Shown here: positions 61,671-64,000 of the stretch, one piece after another
Position numbering within the stretch: position 1 is the stretch's first letter
Layout of the letters: every line of letters begins with the position of its first letter
From: Lachnospiraceae bacterium
GTDB taxonomy: Bacteria > Bacteroidota > Bacteroidia > Bacteroidales > Muribaculaceae
Reading direction: 5' to 3'
DNA: 64,000 nucleotides
Assembly (NCBI GenBank): GCA_023663655.1
Contig: JAMPGZ010000001.1
Location: 157,852 to 221,851 of the forward strand
Notes under the pieces: model-generated
Database searches by the model: none
What the model saw: the letters and a program-made list of their open reading frames with translations, nothing else
Told to the model about the DNA's origin: nothing
Position numbers and translations under genes: made by a program

Positions 61671-63479
61671 TTAGTCGAAATTATAGGGATTTTTCATTAC
61701 CGGCTCGGTTTTGCGGGCGAGCCATTGGGCTGCATCGGCGCTCAGATGGGGCGACAGGGTGTCGTAGACTCGCTTATGGTAGTCGTTGAGCCACTTGATC
61801 TGGGCTTCTGTCATCATCGTGGTGTCGACAAGTTTTGTGTCGAAGGGGAACAGGGTGACGGTCTCGAAACGGAGGAAGTTGCCGCCGTCGGGAGTGGAGA
61901 GTGCCGGAACTGTCAGGATGAGGTTTTCACTGCGTATGCCGTATTTTCCGGTCACGTAAAGTCCCGGCTCATTGGATGTGAGCATTCCCGGCTGAAGCGC
62001 CACGGGGTTCTCTTGCAGGCGTATGCTCTGCGGACCTTCATGCACGTTGAGGAAGTGCCCAACTCCGTGACCTGTGCCGTGGAGGAATGTCTTTCCTTCT
62101 TTCCACAGATATTGGCGGGCGAGCACGTCGAGCTGCGCTCCTCTTGTGCCTTCAGGGAACAGCGCGGATGCGAGGTCGATGTGACCCATGAGCACAAGGG
62201 TGAAGTCGTGGCACTCTTCGGGAGTGGGATCGCCGAGCGATATCGTGCGGGTTATGTCGGTTGTCCCGTCGAGATATTGCGCTCCCGAGTCGATGAGCAG
62301 CAGTCCCGATGGCTCCAATGTGGCATCCGACTCTTCGTCGGGCTCGTAGTGTACGATGGCTCCGTGCTGACGGTAGCCGGCGATGGTGCCGAAGCTGTCG
62401 TCGAAGTATAGCGGCTGGAGTGAGCGGTGGCGGGTGATGATGCTGCACACGTCGAGCTCGGTGGTTTGTGTGCCGTCGGCAAGCCGTCGTTCTATCTCCA
62501 TGAATGCGTTGACGAGCGCCACGCCGTCGCGGGTCATAGCCTTACGCAGTCCGTCGATCTGGATGTCGTTTCTGATAGCCTTCGGCAGTTTTACCGGTGA
62601 TGTGGCAGCTATCATTCTGTTGGCGAGTTTAACCGGGATTATAGCCGGAGATGTTGCCGGATCGACCATCACGCGGGCTTCTTGAGGCAGGGTTTCGAGG
62701 AATTCGAGCGCTCTGTCGTAGTGCCTTGTCTCTATGCCGAGTCCCGACAGATGTTTTTTCACATCGCTGTCGATTTTTGCTCCTTCCACAAATAGCGTCG
62801 AGCCTTCCGGAGCGAGGAAAAGGAAACTTGTGACCACGGGGTTGTAGCTTACATCGTTGCCGCGTATGTTGAGCAACCATGCTATTTCGTCGAGAGCGCT
62901 GATGAATATTGAGTCGGCTCCGGCTTGGTCGACCTCTTTCAATATGCGTTTGATTTTTGAAGCCGCCTCTTCGCCGCTATATTCAGTTTTGTGAACGAAT
63001 GCCTTGTCGGCTGGCAGCGGTGGTCGGTCGTTCCATATCCCTTCGGCGGGATGGAAGTCGGTGTCAATTGATATTCCTTTCTTTGCCAAGTCGGATTTCA
63101 GTTTGTCGAGAGCCGCCACTGAAAATGTCATTGCGTCGATGCCCACGGTTGATCCCTCAGTTAGCGCGGATGATATGTAGCCGTTGATTGTCGGAGTTTC
63201 AGGAAGCCCGTCTTTCATCAATATGATTGACGATCCTTCAAGCTGGTCGGCGGCTTGAAGGAAATATCGGGAGTCGGTCCACAGGAGAGCTTCGTCGAGA
63301 GTTACGACGAGAGTTCCTGCCGATCCTGAGAATCTGCTGAAAAATTCCCTCAGGTGCCAGTGAGGCGACATATATTCGCTCTGGTGCGGGTCGGAGTGCG
63401 GGATTATCGTCGCGGCAATTTCTGCGGCACGCATTTTTTTCCGTAAGTCGCCGATGCGGCGTGTTATGTTTTTATCCAT
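61671..63479 (-). CDS. Aminopeptidase P family (Xaa-Pro, M24B) protein
   Basis: 602 residues, similar to eukaryotic-type cytosolic aminopeptidase P. Two creatinase-like N-terminal domains (about 1-300, with ALLWTDSRYFLQAADQLEG) precede the M24 catalytic domain, whose metal ligands are visible: LLIDSGAQYLDGTTDITRT (two Asp), GTGHGVGHFLNVHEGP (His), MLTSNEPGLYVTGKYGI (Glu) and FETVTLFPFD (Glu). It removes N-terminal residues preceding proline. There is no signal peptide, so it is cytoplasmic. It is first of a two-gene unit with the hexapeptide protein. Confidence 0.94.
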   Translation of the reverse strand: MDKNITRRIGDLRKKMRAAEIAATIIPHSDPHQSEYMSPHWHLREFFSRFSGSAGTLVVTLDEALLWTDSRYFLQAADQLEGSSIILMKDGLPETPTINGYISSALTEGSTVGIDAMTFSVAALDKLKSDLAKKGISIDTDFHPAEGIWNDRPPLPADKAFVHKTEYSGEEAASKIKRILKEVDQAGADSIFISALDEIAWLLNIRGNDVSYNPVVTSFLFLAPEGSTLFVEGAKIDSDVKKHLSGLGIETRHYDRALEFLETLPQEARVMVDPATSPAIIPVKLANRMIAATSPVKLPKAIRNDIQIDGLRKAMTRDGVALVNAFMEIERRLADGTQTTELDVCSIITRHRSLQPLYFDDSFGTIAGYRQHGAIVHYEPDEESDATLEPSGLLLIDSGAQYLDGTTDITRTISLGDPTPEECHDFTLVLMGHIDLASALFPEGTRGAQLDVLARQYLWKEGKTFLHGTGHGVGHFLNVHEGPQSIRLQENPVALQPGMLTSNEPGLYVTGKYGIRSENLILTVPALSTPDGGNFLRFETVTLFPFDTKLVDTTMMTEAQIKWLNDYHKRVYDTLSPHLSADAAQWLARKTEPVMKNPYNFD

Positions 63480-63505
63480 ATAATAATGTTGTCAAAGATC
63501 TTTTG

Positions 63506-63513
63506 CAAACATA
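63506..63513 (-). promoter_or_regulatory. -7 promoter element for aminopeptidase P
   Basis: The minus strand reads TATGTTTG, 27 bases before the ATG. The -33 element is not clear. Confidence 0.4.
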
Positions 63514-63659
63514 CGAAAAAAAAGCCGTGTTGCCTTGTGGGATGATGATAAAAATGATTACCTTTGCAGCCGTAAAGTCGCGAAAGGCAAGAGAGCCGAT
63601 GTCGAAAATGCGTGTTGGAAACATAATTTTGATGAAAAACGCATTTTTGGCGAAAAAAA

Positions 63660-63691
63660 TTTGGATAGTATAAAAATCCTGCGTAACTTTG
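63660..63691 (+). promoter_or_regulatory. Canonical Bacteroidetes promoter of the tRNA cluster
   Basis: TTTG (63660-63663), 20 bases, then TAACTTTG (63684-63691), about 50 bases before the first tRNA. A GCTTTC/GAAAGC hairpin (63695-63725) follows in the leader. A second -7-like TACCTTTG lies further upstream at 63559-63566 with CTTG 21 bases before it, a possible tandem promoter. Confidence 0.65.
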
Positions 63692-63740
63692 CACCGCTTT
63701 CGACCTCCAAGGGGTAGAGAAAGCGAGTAAATACACAATT

Positions 63741-63814
63741 GCCTCTTTAGCTCAGTTGGCCAGAGCACGTGATTTGTAATCTCGGGGTCGTTGGTTCGAA
63801 TCCGACAAGAGGCT
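63741..63814 (+). tRNA. tRNA-Thr (anticodon TGT)
   Basis: 74 bases. A 7-bp acceptor stem (GCCTCTT with AAGAGGC), D arm GCTC/GAGC, anticodon loop TTTGTAA with TGT at positions 34-36, T arm GTTGG/CCGAC with loop TTCGAAT. One T-T mismatch is in the middle of the anticodon stem. No encoded CCA. It reads ACA codons. Confidence 0.93.
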
Positions 63815-63859
63815 CGAATAAAGGGAGAGTAATTACTTTCAACCTGAATTAATTGTGTA

Positions 63860-63942
63860 GGGCGAATACCAGAGTGGCCAAATGGGGCAGACTGTAAATC
63901 TGCTGGTTTTTACCTTCGGTGGTTCGAATCCATCTTCGCCCA
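63860..63942 (+). tRNA. tRNA-Tyr (anticodon GTA)
   Basis: 83 bases, class II. The acceptor stem GGGCGAA pairs with TTCGCCC; anticodon loop has GTA within GACTGTAAATC; a long variable arm is followed by the T loop TTCGAAT. The discriminator base is A; the following bases are not a full CCA. Confidence 0.93.
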
Positions 63943-63951
63943 CTCCCAATT

Positions 63952-64000
63952 GCGGAAGTAGCTCAGTTGATAGAGCATCAGCCTTCCAAGCTGAGGGTCG
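63952..64000 (+). tRNA. tRNA-Gly (anticodon TCC), cut by window end
   Basis: The first 49 bases of a tRNA: acceptor GCGGAAG, D arm GCTC/GAGC, anticodon stem TCAGC/GCTGA with TCC in the loop CTTCCAA. The T arm and 3' acceptor half lie beyond the window. The Thr-Tyr-Gly order is that of the tRNA cluster that precedes tuf in many Bacteroidales. Confidence 0.88.

Noticed and set aside
1..64000. CRISPR arrays, insertion sequences, prophage or integrative-element genes
   Set aside because: I saw no spaced direct repeats of CRISPR type, no transposase or integrase motifs, and no phage structural genes anywhere in the window.

Overview
The window looks like chromosomal DNA from a gut-type Bacteroidales bacterium. 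Muribaculaceae or a close relative is my best guess, but family rank is an inference. The support is a SusC/SusD pair, fimbrillin and DUF5119 lipoproteins, DUF4301 and GldB proteins, the ribosomal order rplM-rpsI-rpsB-tsf, and many promoters of the Bacteroidetes form TTG/TTTG, about 20 bases, then TAnnTTTG. I see no rRNA, CRISPR array, insertion sequence, prophage or integrase. Most of the window is ordinary core genome with accessory carbohydrate and surface genes mixed in.

Layout: 1-8546 is a surface nutrient locus. It holds a secreted metzincin protease (cut by the window edge), SusC, SusD, an unrecognised secreted protein and an M6-type metalloprotease; the two proteases suggest a peptide or glycoprotein substrate. 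8649-13065 is an OmpR-type two-component system followed by a PiT phosphate transporter. 13168-18057 is a TolC / HlyD / two ABC-2 permease export operon with no ATPase gene. 18097-21387 (minus) is a TPR sensor kinase and a beta-propeller lipoprotein. 21625-28734 holds an OmpA-type lipoprotein, an EamA transporter, a TPR protein, a DUF4301 protein, an Eis-like acetyltransferase and a periplasmic thioredoxin. 28731-34662 has an ECF sigma factor, a 56-residue small protein, GldB, an amidase, an MCE/MlaD protein and dnaA.

34763-40905 holds a 70-residue small protein, a large M16 protease and a multidomain pectinesterase-like protein. 41197-44054 is the ribosomal cluster rplM-rpsI-rpsB-tsf. 44283-46462 is a DUF5119/fimbrillin pair. 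46552-49345 (minus) is an acetylesterase and a beta-helix polysaccharide enzyme. 49510-54291 is an operon of a coiled-coil envelope protein, MgtC, a CPA2 antiporter and an EamA permease. 54288-56436 (minus) is GNAT-znuA-znuC with no permease. 56567-63479 has an Lrp regulator, a GH29 fucosidase, an inositol-monophosphatase-family enzyme, trpS, a gamma-carbonic-anhydrase-like protein and aminopeptidase P. The window ends in a tRNA cluster Thr(TGT)-Tyr(GTA)-Gly(TCC); in related genomes such a cluster precedes tuf.

How it fits together: the pectinesterase-like protein, beta-helix enzyme, acetylesterase and fucosidase point to use of decorated plant or host glycans. The SusCD locus and M16 enzyme point to peptide scavenging. 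The best leads for something under-described are the SusCD locus flanked by proteases with a base-composition mosaic protein, the nucleotidyltransferase-like motifs in DUF4301, two intergenic 9-base repeat arrays, two small conserved-looking proteins, a perfect 21-bp palindrome upstream of dnaA, and the TPR-kinase/beta-propeller pair.
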